Shown: piece after piece, positions 1 to 10,300 of the stretch
How positions within the stretch are numbered: the first letter of the stretch is position 1
Layout: the number at the start of each line of letters is the position of its first letter
DNA from: Oscillospiraceae bacterium
GTDB taxonomy: Bacteria; Bacillota; Clostridia; Oscillospirales; Oscillospiraceae
Assembly (NCBI GenBank): GCA_015068495.1
Contig: SVKL01000002.1
Coordinates: 33,526 to 97,525, forward strand
Reading direction: 5' to 3'
Length of the DNA: 64,000 nucleotides
Position numbers and translations under genes: made by a program
The notes under the pieces: model-generated
The model's database searches: none
What the model was told of the DNA's origin: nothing
Seen by the model: only the letters and a program-made list of their open reading frames with translations

Positions 1-196
1 AAGATACAAACAGCATACCATAAAAGCCCTTAAAAAGCAAATGAATTGCTGTTTTTGACCGTTTGTAAAATATTATGTAAACAAAACGATCCAAATATAA
101 TGGTAAAATATGGCAATTAATGTATATTTTTTGCAAAAAACGCAACATTTTGTCGTATAAAATGGTTACAAAGATGTAATAAAACCGAAAAAAGGG

Positions 197-225
197 TTGC
201 AATAACGCAGTTGTTCTGTTATAAT
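197..225 (+). promoter_or_regulatory. sigma-A-like promoter for the lysozyme gene
   Basis: TTGCAA-N17-TATAAT directly upstream of the ORF. Confidence 0.6.
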
Positions 226-259
226 GGACGGGTAATGAAACTGAAAGGAGCAAATACCG

Positions 260-2293
260 GTGACGAAAAAAATTGTCAGTTTTGTGATTGCAATAACGAT
301 GTTGCTTGGCGTGGTGTGGACGGGCGCAGTGCCTGTTTTTGCTGAATCCACGTTTACTGCCAGTGATGATTGTATACGGATCTTAAAGGCCGAAGAAGGT
401 TTCAGCGCAACGCCCTATTGGGATTTTACCCAGTATACCGTGGGCTACGGTACGCGCTGTCCTGCAGATATGGTTGAATATTACACCCAAAACGGCATTA
501 CAGAGGAGGAAGCGGAGCTGCTGCTGCGCAACCACCTTGCCGGTGTGGAACGGGATATTAACGTAAAGGTCATTGATAAGTACGGTCTGACGATGACCCA
601 AAATCAGTTCGATGCCCTTGTGCTGTTCTCCTACAACTGCGGAACTGCTTGGGCATACGAGACAGGCGGCACCTTCCATAACGCCATCGCCAAAGGCGCT
701 ACCGGCAACGATTTGATTCGTGCCTTTGCACTGTGGTGCAGCGCCGGCAACCAAATCCGGTCTTACTTACTGCGCCGCAGACTCAGCGAAGCAAACATTT
801 ACTTAAACAATGTTTATAGCCAGACGCCTCCGGATAACTATTGCTATGTGCTGTATGATGCCAACGGCGGCAGCACCAGCCCCCGCAGCCAAGGCTATGA
901 TTCCAATTTGACCGCAGAGCCGTTCCCGGTGGCTACTATGGAGGGCTACACCTTCCAAGGCTGGTTTACGGAAAAGACAGGCGGCACAAAGGTGACGGTT
1001 TTGGATGCCTCCACCAAGAGCGCTACGCTGTATGCCCAATGGGCAGACGGGGAGGGCAATACACCCCCTGAAACCGGCGCAACACCGGAAAACCCCGTAA
1101 CCGTTACAGTGACCGGCACAGATGTAAATCTTCGCCAAGGCCCCGGTACCAATCACACCCGCGTGGGTGTGGCAACCAAGGGTCAGCAGCTGGTGATTAC
1201 AGAAACTGCCTCCGGCACAGGCTACACTTGGGGCAAGTTTGACGGTGGCTGGATTGCATTGCAGTACACGGATTATGAGGCTGTGGTAAATGGCCAAAAG
1301 CCTGCAGATAAGCCGGAAGAAACCGTTCCGGAAACAACCGTTCCCGAGACAGAGCCTGCAGCTCCGGAAACTGAGCCCACCCAACCTGCGCCTCCTGCCA
1401 CCGAGCCGGAGAAGCCCAAGGTTACCGGCACCATTAACGTGCAGGAGTGGCTTCGCATCCGCAGCGGCCCCGGCACATCCTACTCTGTGGTTGGCTATTT
1501 GAAGCCCCAGCAGAAGGTGGAGATTTTGGAGCAATCCGTAGTCGGCTCTCAGAGATGGGGCAAGATTTCCGAAGGCTGGATCTCTATGGACTACGTAATT
1601 CTCGATAGCAACGCTTCTGCCGACAGCAATACCTCCACAGCTACCGTGTGGACAGGCAAAGTAATTGCCGACGAGCTGCTGATTCGCAGCGGTCCGGGAA
1701 CAAATAATTCCATTTTGGGCTACCTGACCGAGGGAACTGCTGTTACCATCACAGAAAGAAAGACCAATGGATCGATGGAATGGGGCAGAATTTCCAGAGG
1801 CTGGATTTCCCTTACCTATGTGCAGCTGAATTCCAACGGCAACGATACGCCCAATACCACCCCCGCTCCGGAGCAGAGCACAGATGCCGTAACCGGCTAT
1901 GCCAATGTGCAGGAATGGCTGAATGTTCGCAGCGGCCCCGGCACCTCCAATAGTATTGTTGGCAAGCTGAAGCCCAAGGAAACGGTTACCATTACCGAGC
2001 GCAAGACCGTAGGCGGCACCCAGTGGGGCAAAATCTCCTCCGGTTGGGTATCTATGGATTATATCGTTTTAACTGCTTCCGGCAGCACCGGCAATACACA
2101 GTCCCAGCCTGCCACCAAGACCATCACAGCGGATTGCCTTCGTATCCGCAGCGGCGCAGGCACCTCCAACACCATTGTAGGCTACCTGTATTACGGTACA
2201 AAGGTACAGATTTTGGAAACCACCACCATCTCCAACGGAGAGCAGTGGGGCAGAATCAGTAATGGCTGGATTTCTATGGACTATGCAAAATAA
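260..2293 (+). CDS. Secreted GH24 (phage-type) lysozyme with InlB B-repeat-like module and about five bacterial SH3 domains
   Basis: Signal peptide; EGFSATPYWDFTQYTVGYGT lysozyme motif; YDANGGS...GYTFQGWFTEKTGGTKV (Flg_new-like); repeated LRIRSGPGTSYSVVGYL..WG.I..GWISMDY SH3 units; Pro/Glu/Thr-rich linker. Confidence 0.88.
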   Translation: MTKKIVSFVIAITMLLGVVWTGAVPVFAESTFTASDDCIRILKAEEGFSATPYWDFTQYTVGYGTRCPADMVEYYTQNGITEEEAELLLRNHLAGVERDINVKVIDKYGLTMTQNQFDALVLFSYNCGTAWAYETGGTFHNAIAKGATGNDLIRAFALWCSAGNQIRSYLLRRRLSEANIYLNNVYSQTPPDNYCYVLYDANGGSTSPRSQGYDSNLTAEPFPVATMEGYTFQGWFTEKTGGTKVTVLDASTKSATLYAQWADGEGNTPPETGATPENPVTVTVTGTDVNLRQGPGTNHTRVGVATKGQQLVITETASGTGYTWGKFDGGWIALQYTDYEAVVNGQKPADKPEETVPETTVPETEPAAPETEPTQPAPPATEPEKPKVTGTINVQEWLRIRSGPGTSYSVVGYLKPQQKVEILEQSVVGSQRWGKISEGWISMDYVILDSNASADSNTSTATVWTGKVIADELLIRSGPGTNNSILGYLTEGTAVTITERKTNGSMEWGRISRGWISLTYVQLNSNGNDTPNTTPAPEQSTDAVTGYANVQEWLNVRSGPGTSNSIVGKLKPKETVTITERKTVGGTQWGKISSGWVSMDYIVLTASGSTGNTQSQPATKTITADCLRIRSGAGTSNTIVGYLYYGTKVQILETTTISNGEQWGRISNGWISMDYAK

Positions 2294-2296
2294 GCA

Positions 2297-2329
2297 AAAC
2301 GCGTGTGTCACACTGACACACGCGTTTTT
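2297..2329 (+). terminator. Rho-independent terminator after lysozyme gene
   Basis: aaacgcgtgtgtcacactgacacacgcgttttt hairpin plus T-run. Confidence 0.8.
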
Positions 2330-2340
2330 GTTGCAACAAG

Positions 2341-2372
2341 AAAATAAAAACGGCATTGCAAAAGCAATGCCG
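2341..2372 (-). terminator. Rho-independent terminator of rpmB (minus strand)
   Basis: cggcattgcaaaagcaatgccg hairpin followed on the minus strand by gttttta. Confidence 0.7.
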
Positions 2373-2391
2373 CTATTTGATGCAGGGGGAA

Positions 2392-2580
2392 TTAGATAGC
2401 CCGTTCAACCTTGTTGGAACGGAGGCATCTGGTACAAGCGTACACATGGCACGGAGTACCGTTGACAATGGCCTTGACCCGCTTTACATTGGGCTTCCAG
2501 GTTCTATTGGAACGTCTGTGGGAGTGGGAGACCTTAATACCAAAGGTAACGCCCTTGCCACAATAATCACACTTCGCCAT
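2392..2580 (-). CDS. rpmB: 50S ribosomal protein L28
   Basis: MAKCDYCGKGVTFGIKVSHSHRRSNRTWKPNVKRVKA...CTRCLRS; two CxxC pairs; internal ATG chosen within the longer ORF. Confidence 0.93.
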   Translation of the reverse strand: MAKCDYCGKGVTFGIKVSHSHRRSNRTWKPNVKRVKAIVNGTPCHVYACTRCLRSNKVERAI

Positions 2581-2775
2581 TCTACTGCACCTCCTATCTG
2601 CATAATGAATCAATTTATTGGCGCCCAAACAGGCGCTAAGATATGATAACAGAGTTTTTCTCAAAAAGCAAGTCTTTTTTTGCATTTTTTTTCGTTTTTC
2701 AAAATATTGTTGCTATTTGGTGGTATGACAGTTATAATAATTCCCAGAAGAAACAAAAAAGGCAGGTGCTGTGGT

Positions 2776-3714
2776 ATGTTTCATGTGTATAGTGTGCCCC
2801 TTACCACATTGGTAGAGGAATTTGAACTGGAAGTTGCTTATAAAGCCAGTGATTACGAATCCATTCAGCTGACAGTTGCGGACGTGGCAAGACCCGGTTT
2901 GCAGCTGGCGGGCTATTTTGACCATTTTGAGCCTATGCGTTTTCAGGTTATGGGCAATGTGGAAATCAGCTACCTGCAAAAGCTTTCGGAAGTGGAGCGA
3001 ATGATGACCTTGGATCGCTACTACGCCTATAAGCTGCCGGCGCTGCTGGTGACCCGCTACAATCCGCTGGAGCCGGTTTGTTTGGAACTGGCAAAGAAAC
3101 ACGATGTTACGATTTTGCGCTGCCACGAGGCTACCAGCACCATTGTGTCTGCTATTATCGCTTACCTGTCTGCGGCGCTTGCTCCCAGAATTACACGCCA
3201 CGGCGTTTTGATGGAGGTCTACGGCGAAGGTATCCTGCTGCTGGGTGAGAGCGGTATGGGTAAGAGTGAGGCGGCTGTGGAGCTGCTTAAGCGCGGACAC
3301 CGTATGATTGCCGACGATGCGGTGGAAATCCGCAAGGTTTCCGGCACAAAGCTGATCGGCACAGCCCCCAATTTGATTCGGAACTACGTGGAGTTGCGGG
3401 GAATCGGCATTGTGAACGTGGCAAAGCTGTTTGGTATGGGCGCCGTCAAATCGGAAAACGAAATCGATTTGGTGGTAAACATCGTTCCGTGGAAGGAGCA
3501 TGAGGCCTATGACCGCCTTGGCTTGGAAGAGCAGCATATGGAAATTTTGGGCGTTCAGGTGCCGATGAATACAATCCCCATTACCCCCGGCCGTAATTTG
3601 GCGGTGATTTTGGAGGTTGCTGCTATGAATAACCGTCAGCGAAAAATCGGCTACAATCCCGCCAAGGAATTTACCGAGCAGCTTGACAGCCACTTTAAGC
3701 AGAATAACCTTTGA
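2776..3714 (+). CDS. hprK: HPr kinase/phosphorylase
   Basis: GEGILLLGESGMGKSEAAVELLKRGHRMIADDAVEI and ELRGIGIVNV signature. Confidence 0.95.
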   Translation: MFHVYSVPLTTLVEEFELEVAYKASDYESIQLTVADVARPGLQLAGYFDHFEPMRFQVMGNVEISYLQKLSEVERMMTLDRYYAYKLPALLVTRYNPLEPVCLELAKKHDVTILRCHEATSTIVSAIIAYLSAALAPRITRHGVLMEVYGEGILLLGESGMGKSEAAVELLKRGHRMIADDAVEIRKVSGTKLIGTAPNLIRNYVELRGIGIVNVAKLFGMGAVKSENEIDLVVNIVPWKEHEAYDRLGLEEQHMEILGVQVPMNTIPITPGRNLAVILEVAAMNNRQRKIGYNPAKEFTEQLDSHFKQNNL

Positions 3715-3728
3715 TAATTGGAGAGACA

Positions 3729-4697
3729 ATGAAAGAATTTACCATTGGTACCAATGACAGCGGCCAGCGACTGGACCGTTTTTTAAGCAAGGCAGTGCCT
3801 TTGCTGCCGGCATCATTGGCGCAAAAATATATCCGCATTAAGCGGATCAAGTGCAACGGCGCACGGGCAGAGCGGGATACCCGTCTGCAATCCGGTGATG
3901 TGCTGCAGCTGTATATCAATGACGAGTTTTTTGAAAAGCCCCGGGAGGACAATGCCTACCTGACAGTGGCAACGCCGAAAATCACCATTGTCTACGAGGA
4001 CGAGAACATCCTTTTGGCAGATAAGCGCCCCGGTTTGGCTGTGCATCCCCACGACGGCGCAGAATACGGCAGAACCCTCATTGACCATATCCAAGCCTAC
4101 CTCTACCAAAAACGGGAGTGGAGTCCAAGAGGGGAGAACGCCTTTGCGCCTGCCTTGTGCAACCGGATTGACCGGAATACCGGCGGTATCGTCATTGCGG
4201 CAAAGAACGCGGAAACCCTGCGGATTATGAATCAAAAGATAAAGGACAGGGAGCTGGACAAGCGGTATCTGGCCATTGTGGAGGGTGTTCCGAAGCCGGA
4301 AAAAGGCAGCCTAAAGGGGTATCTGTTTAAGGATGCCAAGAAGAATCGGGTGTTTGTCACAGACACGCCTCAAGCAGGCGCGAAAACCTGCCAAACCAAC
4401 TACCGTGTGCTGGCAAGCTCTAAGGGGCTGTCCTTGGTGGAGTGTGAGCTGATTACAGGCCGTACCCATCAAATTCGCGCGCAATTTGCCCACGCCGGTC
4501 ACCCGCTGCTGGGGGACGGCAAATATGGCAAGCTGGATAAGCGGTTTAACAGAACCTATCAGGCGCTGTATTCCTACAAGCTGACCTTTCAGTTTACCAC
4601 CGACGCCGGCTGCCTTGCGTATCTGAACGGGAAAAGCTTTCAGGTGGAAAATGTGGATTTTGTGCAGGAGTATTTTCCGGAAGTAAAGGTGAAATAA
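3729..4697 (+). CDS. RluA-family pseudouridine synthase
   Basis: S4-like N-terminus; NRIDRNTGGIVIAAKN and LITGRTHQIRAQFAHAGHPLLGDGKYG motifs. Confidence 0.93.
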   Translation: MKEFTIGTNDSGQRLDRFLSKAVPLLPASLAQKYIRIKRIKCNGARAERDTRLQSGDVLQLYINDEFFEKPREDNAYLTVATPKITIVYEDENILLADKRPGLAVHPHDGAEYGRTLIDHIQAYLYQKREWSPRGENAFAPALCNRIDRNTGGIVIAAKNAETLRIMNQKIKDRELDKRYLAIVEGVPKPEKGSLKGYLFKDAKKNRVFVTDTPQAGAKTCQTNYRVLASSKGLSLVECELITGRTHQIRAQFAHAGHPLLGDGKYGKLDKRFNRTYQALYSYKLTFQFTTDAGCLAYLNGKSFQVENVDFVQEYFPEVKVK

Positions 4698-4712
4698 TCG
4701 CAGTATTTTAAC

Positions 4713-4750
4713 AAGCAAAAAGGACGTGCAGAAGCACGTCCTTTTTGCTT
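4713..4750. terminator. Bidirectional-looking terminator
   Basis: aagcaaaaaggacgtgcagaagcacgtcctttttgctt. Confidence 0.8.
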
Positions 4751-4756
4751 GTTTAT

Positions 4757-4969
4757 TTAGCCCTCGAAGTCTGCCTCGCTTGCCTGAACAGCATCGCAGC
4801 AGCAATCATCATCGCAGCAGCAATCCTCGTCACAGCAGCAATCTTCCCAGCAGATGGTGCTCAACAATCTTCTTGCCCAAGCAACAATTCTGTCGCCATA
4901 GGTGGCAATTACATACACAGCGCCGGCAATGGCTACCAATGCGGCAGCAATCTTCAAAAATGTTTTCAT
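4757..4969 (-). CDS. Small membrane-anchored protein with CCCDxD repeat tail (unknown function)
   Basis: 70 aa; N-terminal TM helix MKTFLKIAAALVAIAGAVYVIATYG; tail CCCDEDCCCDDDCCCD encoded by 18-nt tandem repeats. Confidence 0.7.
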   Translation of the reverse strand: MKTFLKIAAALVAIAGAVYVIATYGDRIVAWARRLLSTICWEDCCCDEDCCCDDDCCCDAVQASEADFEG

Positions 4970-5040
4970 AATGATATCCTCCGTTCAAGAATATTTCTAT
5001 GTTTATTATAACCAATCAGCGGCGAAAAAGCAATATAAAT

Positions 5041-5832
5041 TTACAAATACCCGTACATTCCCCGGACGCTGACCTCTCCGCTTGTGACAAGCTTTTCGCT
5101 TCCGTCAGAGAAACGCACCAGCAGGCCGCCGTCGGCATCCAAATCTAGCGCTGTGCCGTAGGTGATATGCTCGCCGGAGATGACCTTGATTTCCTTGCCC
5201 AAGGTGATGCAGTGGCGGCGATATTCGTCCATAATTGTGCTTTTGTGGGAGAATAACTGCTGCGCCATTTCGTACAGTGACTCCACCAGCTTGGCGGTGA
5301 GAACTTCAGCGGTGCAGCAGGTATCGGATATTTCCGCCAGTGAGGTGACAGTTTCCTGCAGCTCCGGAGGGAAATCCGTTGGCTTTTGGCAGTTGATGCC
5401 AATGCCGATAATGGCGCAATCCGCAACACCGCTGCCGCTTAGCATCAGCTCTGTGAGGATGCCGCCCAGCTTTTTGCCGCGGAATACCAAATCGTTGGTC
5501 CACTTGATGTCGGGGCATACACCGCAAGCTTTTTCCACCGCCTTACAGCCGGCAACCGCCGCAGCGCAGGTCAGGTGCATCAGGTTTTCCGGCGGACAGG
5601 CAGGCCGCAGAATCACAGATAGATATACGCCGCCGGCAGGGGAGAGAAAGCTGCGTCCCATTCGCCCGCGGCCACCGGTCTGACGTTCCGCAACCACCAC
5701 TGTCCCGTGGGGAGCGCCTTCCTGCGCCAGCTTTTTTGCGTAGGTGTTGGTGGAATCCAGCCTGTCATACCACAACAGAGTGTCCCGCCAAGGACACTCT
5801 GTTGTAATTTGGGAAACAATTTCGTTTTTCAT
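5041..5832 (-). CDS. birA: Biotin--[acetyl-CoA-carboxylase] ligase
   Basis: TVVVAERQTGGRGRMGRSFLSPAGGVYLSVILRP; IKWTNDLVFRGKKLGGILTE. Confidence 0.92.
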   Translation of the reverse strand: MKNEIVSQITTECPWRDTLLWYDRLDSTNTYAKKLAQEGAPHGTVVVAERQTGGRGRMGRSFLSPAGGVYLSVILRPACPPENLMHLTCAAAVAGCKAVEKACGVCPDIKWTNDLVFRGKKLGGILTELMLSGSGVADCAIIGIGINCQKPTDFPPELQETVTSLAEISDTCCTAEVLTAKLVESLYEMAQQLFSHKSTIMDEYRRHCITLGKEIKVISGEHITYGTALDLDADGGLLVRFSDGSEKLVTSGEVSVRGMYGYL

Positions 5833-5835
5833 AAT

Positions 5836-7248
5836 TTAGTCGATATCCTGCACGATTTCCTCGGGGGGAAGATCCAATACCTCGGGATGGTGGAGAATCC
5901 GCTTGAAGTGCTTGAAGAATGCGGCGTAGTAGAAGCCGTCGGCAATTCGCTCGTCCATAGTTACCTTGAAGTCAATGTACTTTTTCTGCACCACAGAGCC
6001 GTCCTCCTGCACCTCCAAGCTGCGGCGTTTGCAGCCAAAGGAGCAGAAAACAGGCAGATTGCCGAAATCGTACAGATGGTGGTAAATGGGCGGGATTCCC
6101 AAGCTGCCCATGGAGGTGAAGAACACACTGCCGTGGAAAGGGCTTAATTCCAGCAGGAATTTCGGCAGCAGTCCGAAATAATCCAAGGTTTTCAGCAGCC
6201 AAACGGTAAATTTCAGGAACAGACCGGGAATCAGCATAAAGGCGTGAGCCAAATTGTCAAAGCTGGAATCCAAAGGCGTATTCTTGACGTCTTCAATTTC
6301 TTTGTTCAGTTTGTTGTAAACATCCTCAGCGGTATCCGTGGGGGAAAGATGCACCTTGATAACCGTCTCGGGAGAGGTGGAGGTCATTTCCTTTTTCACT
6401 GTCAGACAGAACTGAATGTCATTGCCGTGGGAATAGATTTTCTGACCGGAAATGAAGCGGTTCAGTGCAGGATACTTGCAAATACCCCGGCAATAGCAGG
6501 CGAGCAGCACGTGCATAAGTCCAAAGGAGGTCATACCCTCCCGGCGCTTTTGCCGGATGTAGCGTTCAATATTGGTGATTTCAATGGCCTCGTTAAACAT
6601 ATTGGAGGCGGTGCATTTGCTCACCATAATGTAGGGAGAAACCTGATTCATCGGAGGCTCTGTGCGAATCCGTCGGCCGTCAGTGCGGTCGCCCCAGGTG
6701 GGATGGTATTCGTTGGTGGGGTGGATGCGAATGGCAAACACCACCAAAATCAGGCCCAAGGTGCTCAAAGCATCCGGCAGCAGGAACTGCAGTGCCTGCC
6801 AGTCGGAGGCGATGACCATATCCCGGTTTAAGTACAAAAGGGCACCCAACGGGAATGCGGCGGTGAGCAGGAGCAGGGAGGTGGCGGCTACCTTGCCGCA
6901 GGTGATTTGCGTGTAAAGCACGCAGCAAAAGAGCAGGGCAACGCCGAACAGACCCCAAATCAAGGTGTCAAATTTGCCGAAATCGTAGCTGAAAAATACA
7001 AAAGCGTAGTAGATTTGCAACATCCAGAAAGGAATTGCTGTCTTATAAAACTGTTCTTTGCCGAACAGCAGGCAGATGAGACCGTACAGCAGGACTGCTA
7101 CCATTGGCAGAATGATTTGGCTCCACACATCGGTGCCTTTCCCACCGACAAATAAAACGCGGGCCACTGCCGAGCAGACCATACAAAGGGTCACAAGCCA
7201 AGTAATAGCGTTTTTGGCGCTGACATAAAAACGTGTTTTCTTTTCCAT
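5836..7248 (-). CDS. Polytopic membrane protein fused to a 2-oxoacid dehydrogenase E2/CAT-like acyltransferase domain
   Basis: Several predicted TM helices, then a CAT/E2-like fold region ending SMGSLGIPPIYHHLYDFGNLPVFCSFG...VTMDERIADGFYYA; start set at ATG 7248 (MEKKTRFYVS). Confidence 0.65.
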   Translation of the reverse strand: MEKKTRFYVSAKNAITWLVTLCMVCSAVARVLFVGGKGTDVWSQIILPMVAVLLYGLICLLFGKEQFYKTAIPFWMLQIYYAFVFFSYDFGKFDTLIWGLFGVALLFCCVLYTQITCGKVAATSLLLLTAAFPLGALLYLNRDMVIASDWQALQFLLPDALSTLGLILVVFAIRIHPTNEYHPTWGDRTDGRRIRTEPPMNQVSPYIMVSKCTASNMFNEAIEITNIERYIRQKRREGMTSFGLMHVLLACYCRGICKYPALNRFISGQKIYSHGNDIQFCLTVKKEMTSTSPETVIKVHLSPTDTAEDVYNKLNKEIEDVKNTPLDSSFDNLAHAFMLIPGLFLKFTVWLLKTLDYFGLLPKFLLELSPFHGSVFFTSMGSLGIPPIYHHLYDFGNLPVFCSFGCKRRSLEVQEDGSVVQKKYIDFKVTMDERIADGFYYAAFFKHFKRILHHPEVLDLPPEEIVQDID

Positions 7249-7330
7249 AACGGCTATATTATAACAAAATTCTGCTCTCTTGGCAATAAAAAATTCAAAA
7301 ATGCGAAACACAAATAAAATAAAGAAATCC

Positions 7331-7359
7331 TTGCAATTTTTGCAGTTTTCCAGTATAAT
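7331..7359 (+). promoter_or_regulatory. sigma-A-like promoter for smc
   Basis: TTGCAA-N17-TATAAT. Confidence 0.6.
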
Positions 7360-7399
7360 AAATTGATTTATTATAACGATTTGACAAGGGGATTTTGTA

Positions 7400-10300
7400 G
7401 TGTACTTAAAAAGCTTAGAGGTACAGGGCTTTAAGTCCTTCCCGGATAAGACCGTGATTCGCTTTGGCGACGATATTACCGCCATTGTGGGCCCCAACGG
7501 CTCCGGTAAATCCAATATTTCCGATGCGATTTTGTGGGTTATGGGTGAGCAAAGCACCAAGACGCTCCGTGGCGCCAAGATGGAAGACGTAATCTTTGGC
7601 GGCACGCAAAAACGTGCGCCTGTTGGCTTTGCCGAGGCGACCCTTACGTTGGACAATTCCGACCGGGCACTGCCCTACGATGCCGATGAGGTGATGATTA
7701 CCCGTCGTTATTATCGTAGCGGCGACAGCGAATACTATATCAACAAGCAGTCTGCAAGACTTCGGGATATCAACGAGATGTTTATGGATACCGGTCTTGG
7801 CAGAGAGGGTTATTCCAATATCGGTCAGGGCAGAATAGATGAAATCCTTTCCTTAAAGAGCGCCGACCGCCGGGAAATTTTTGAGGAGGCAGCCGGTATC
7901 TCCAAATACCGTCACCGCAAGGAGGAGACGGAGCGGAAGCTTGCCCACACAGAGGATAATTTGATGCGTATCGGCGACAAGGTTTCCGAGCTGGAGCTGC
8001 AGCTGGAGCCCTTGCGCGTTCAATCCGAGAAGGCTACCAAGTATTTGGCACTGCGGGAAGAGCTGCAGGGCGTAGAGGTGGCTGTTTGGATGGATAAGCT
8101 GGAAAAGCTGTCCGCTGAGGCCAAGAAGGCAGAGGAGGATTATACCTCTGCATCCTTTGTGCTGCAGCAGGCCCACGAGGATTTGGATAAGCTGTACCGC
8201 GCCACCGAGCAAATGAGCGCAGATTTGCGCCATCAGAACGGCACGGTGGATACCTTGCGGGATCAGGTGTCGCTGCTGGAGGGTACCCATCAGCAGATTG
8301 ACGGACAAATTGCCATTCTGCGCAGCACCATTGCCAATAACGAGGAGAATATTCACCGGAATCAAGAGGACTTGCAGGGACAGGAAAGCCGCAGCAGCGG
8401 TATCTCTGCCCAGCTGGAGCAAGCCAATGTCCGTATCTCTGAAATTGACGCTGTGCTGACAGAAAAAGCGCAGCAGACGGCGCAGCTGCAAAAGAGCCTT
8501 ATGGCAATGACTGCAGACGCGCAGGGACTGACCCGTCAGTTTATGGAGCTGCGTACCCGTGAGGTTGCCCTTACCGGTGATTTGGCGGCGCGGGAAGCGG
8601 ACACCAAAACCTTGGAAATCAACTTAGGGGAGAGTCAGGCGCGAATCGACCAGATTCTGTCTGATTTGCAGTCCGGCTCTGAGAAAGAGCAGCAGGCCCG
8701 TGACCAGCTGGCAGAAAGCCAAAAGTTGCTGCGTGCCGCGCAGGAAGAGGTTACAGCTAACCAAAACACCATCGACGGCTATTCTCTCCGGCAGGCTACC
8801 CGCGCCAAGCGGCGGGATGAACTGGCGGAGCAGGTGCAAAAAATCCGGAATCAGCTGGACACTGTGCAAAATAAGGCGCAGGTGTTCCGTGCTATGGAAA
8901 AGGATTTCGAGGGCTATCAGAAGTCCGTCCGTACTGTGATGCAGGAGGCAAAGCGGGGCGGTCTGCGGAATGTCCACGGCCCTGTTTCTCAGCTGATTCG
9001 TACCGATGAGCGCTATACCGTGGCCATTGAAATCGCTCTGGGCGGCGCATTGCAGCAGGTTGTTGTGGATAACGAGCAGGACGGCAAAGCGGTTCTAAAC
9101 TTCTTGAAGCGTACCGGTGGCGGCCGGACAACGGTGCTGCCCATCTCCACTGTGCAGGGCAGAGCCTTGCAGGAAAAAGGCGTGGAAAATTGCCGCGGCT
9201 ACGTGGGTATCGCCTCAAAGCTTGTGAAATTTGAAAACCGCTATAGCGGTGTTATGGAAAATCTGCTGGGCAGAACGGTGGTGGCAGAGGATATTGATGC
9301 CGCTATTGCGATGGCAAAGCAGTACGGCAACCGATTCAAGATTGTCACCTTGGACGGACAGGTTATGAACGCCGGCGGTTCTATGACCGGTGGTTCTGTG
9401 AATAAAGAAGCGGGCATCTTGAGCCGCGCCAACGAGCTGGATAAGCTGGAAAAGCAGGAAAAGGATCTGTCCGAAAAGCTGAAAACAGTGGAAACAGAAT
9501 TCCAAGAGGCGCGCCGTGGGGCAGACCAAGTGGAATTCCAGTTAAATGCGGCAAAGGAGCAGCTGCAGGAGGCAGAAAAGCAGGTGCTTACCAACGAGGG
9601 ACTTGTGCGTCAGCACGAAATTTGGCTGCAGGCGATTTGCGAGGCAAAGGCTTCTGCCAACACAGAGCTGGAAAACCTGCAAAAGCGGCAGACTGCCGAC
9701 CGGGAGCAGCAAGCTGCTGTTTACGCGCAGATTGATGTTTTTTCTGCCCAACTGGCGGAAACCAGAGAAAAACTGCAGACCCTTGAGGGTACCCAGTCCG
9801 AGGCGGATAAGGCAGTTGCGGTCATTACAGACCAGATTAACGTGCTGCGTACCGATTCTGCTGCATTGGAGGCAGAGCGTAATACTGCCAATGCCCACAT
9901 TGCCGACCTGCGTATTTTGCAGGCAGCCACCGAGGGCGACAGAAGCAGAAAGCTGGCAGATATCGATGCGATTCTGGCAGAGAATGCCCGTCTTGCAGAA
10001 GAAATCGAAAGACAGCAGCTGCGTCAGCAGGAAAACGCCCAAGAGACCGCAAGAGTCCGTCAGGCAATGACGGATGCCTTGGGTGAATATGCACGCATTG
10101 AGGCAGAAAAGTCCAAAGCAGAGGGTGACATTCAGGAGAAGAACAAATCCATCCTCACGATGGAGCGGACCTGTGCGCTTTTGGAAAATAAAAAGGAAAC
10201 CACGGTGATTGAAGAGCGTAACACCATTGACAAGCTGTGGGATACCTACGGTCTGACACCGGGCACAGCTGCGGAGAAACGCGGTGAAATCGAGTCCGTT

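Noticed and set aside
803-1534. 243-aa minus-strand ORF inside the lysozyme gene
   Set aside because: Antisense to conserved SH3 repeats; no independent start context or family.
260-2293. Prophage remnant suggested by phage-type lysozyme
   Set aside because: No integrase, holin, structural or terminase genes nearby; the gene has its own signal peptide and wall-binding domains.
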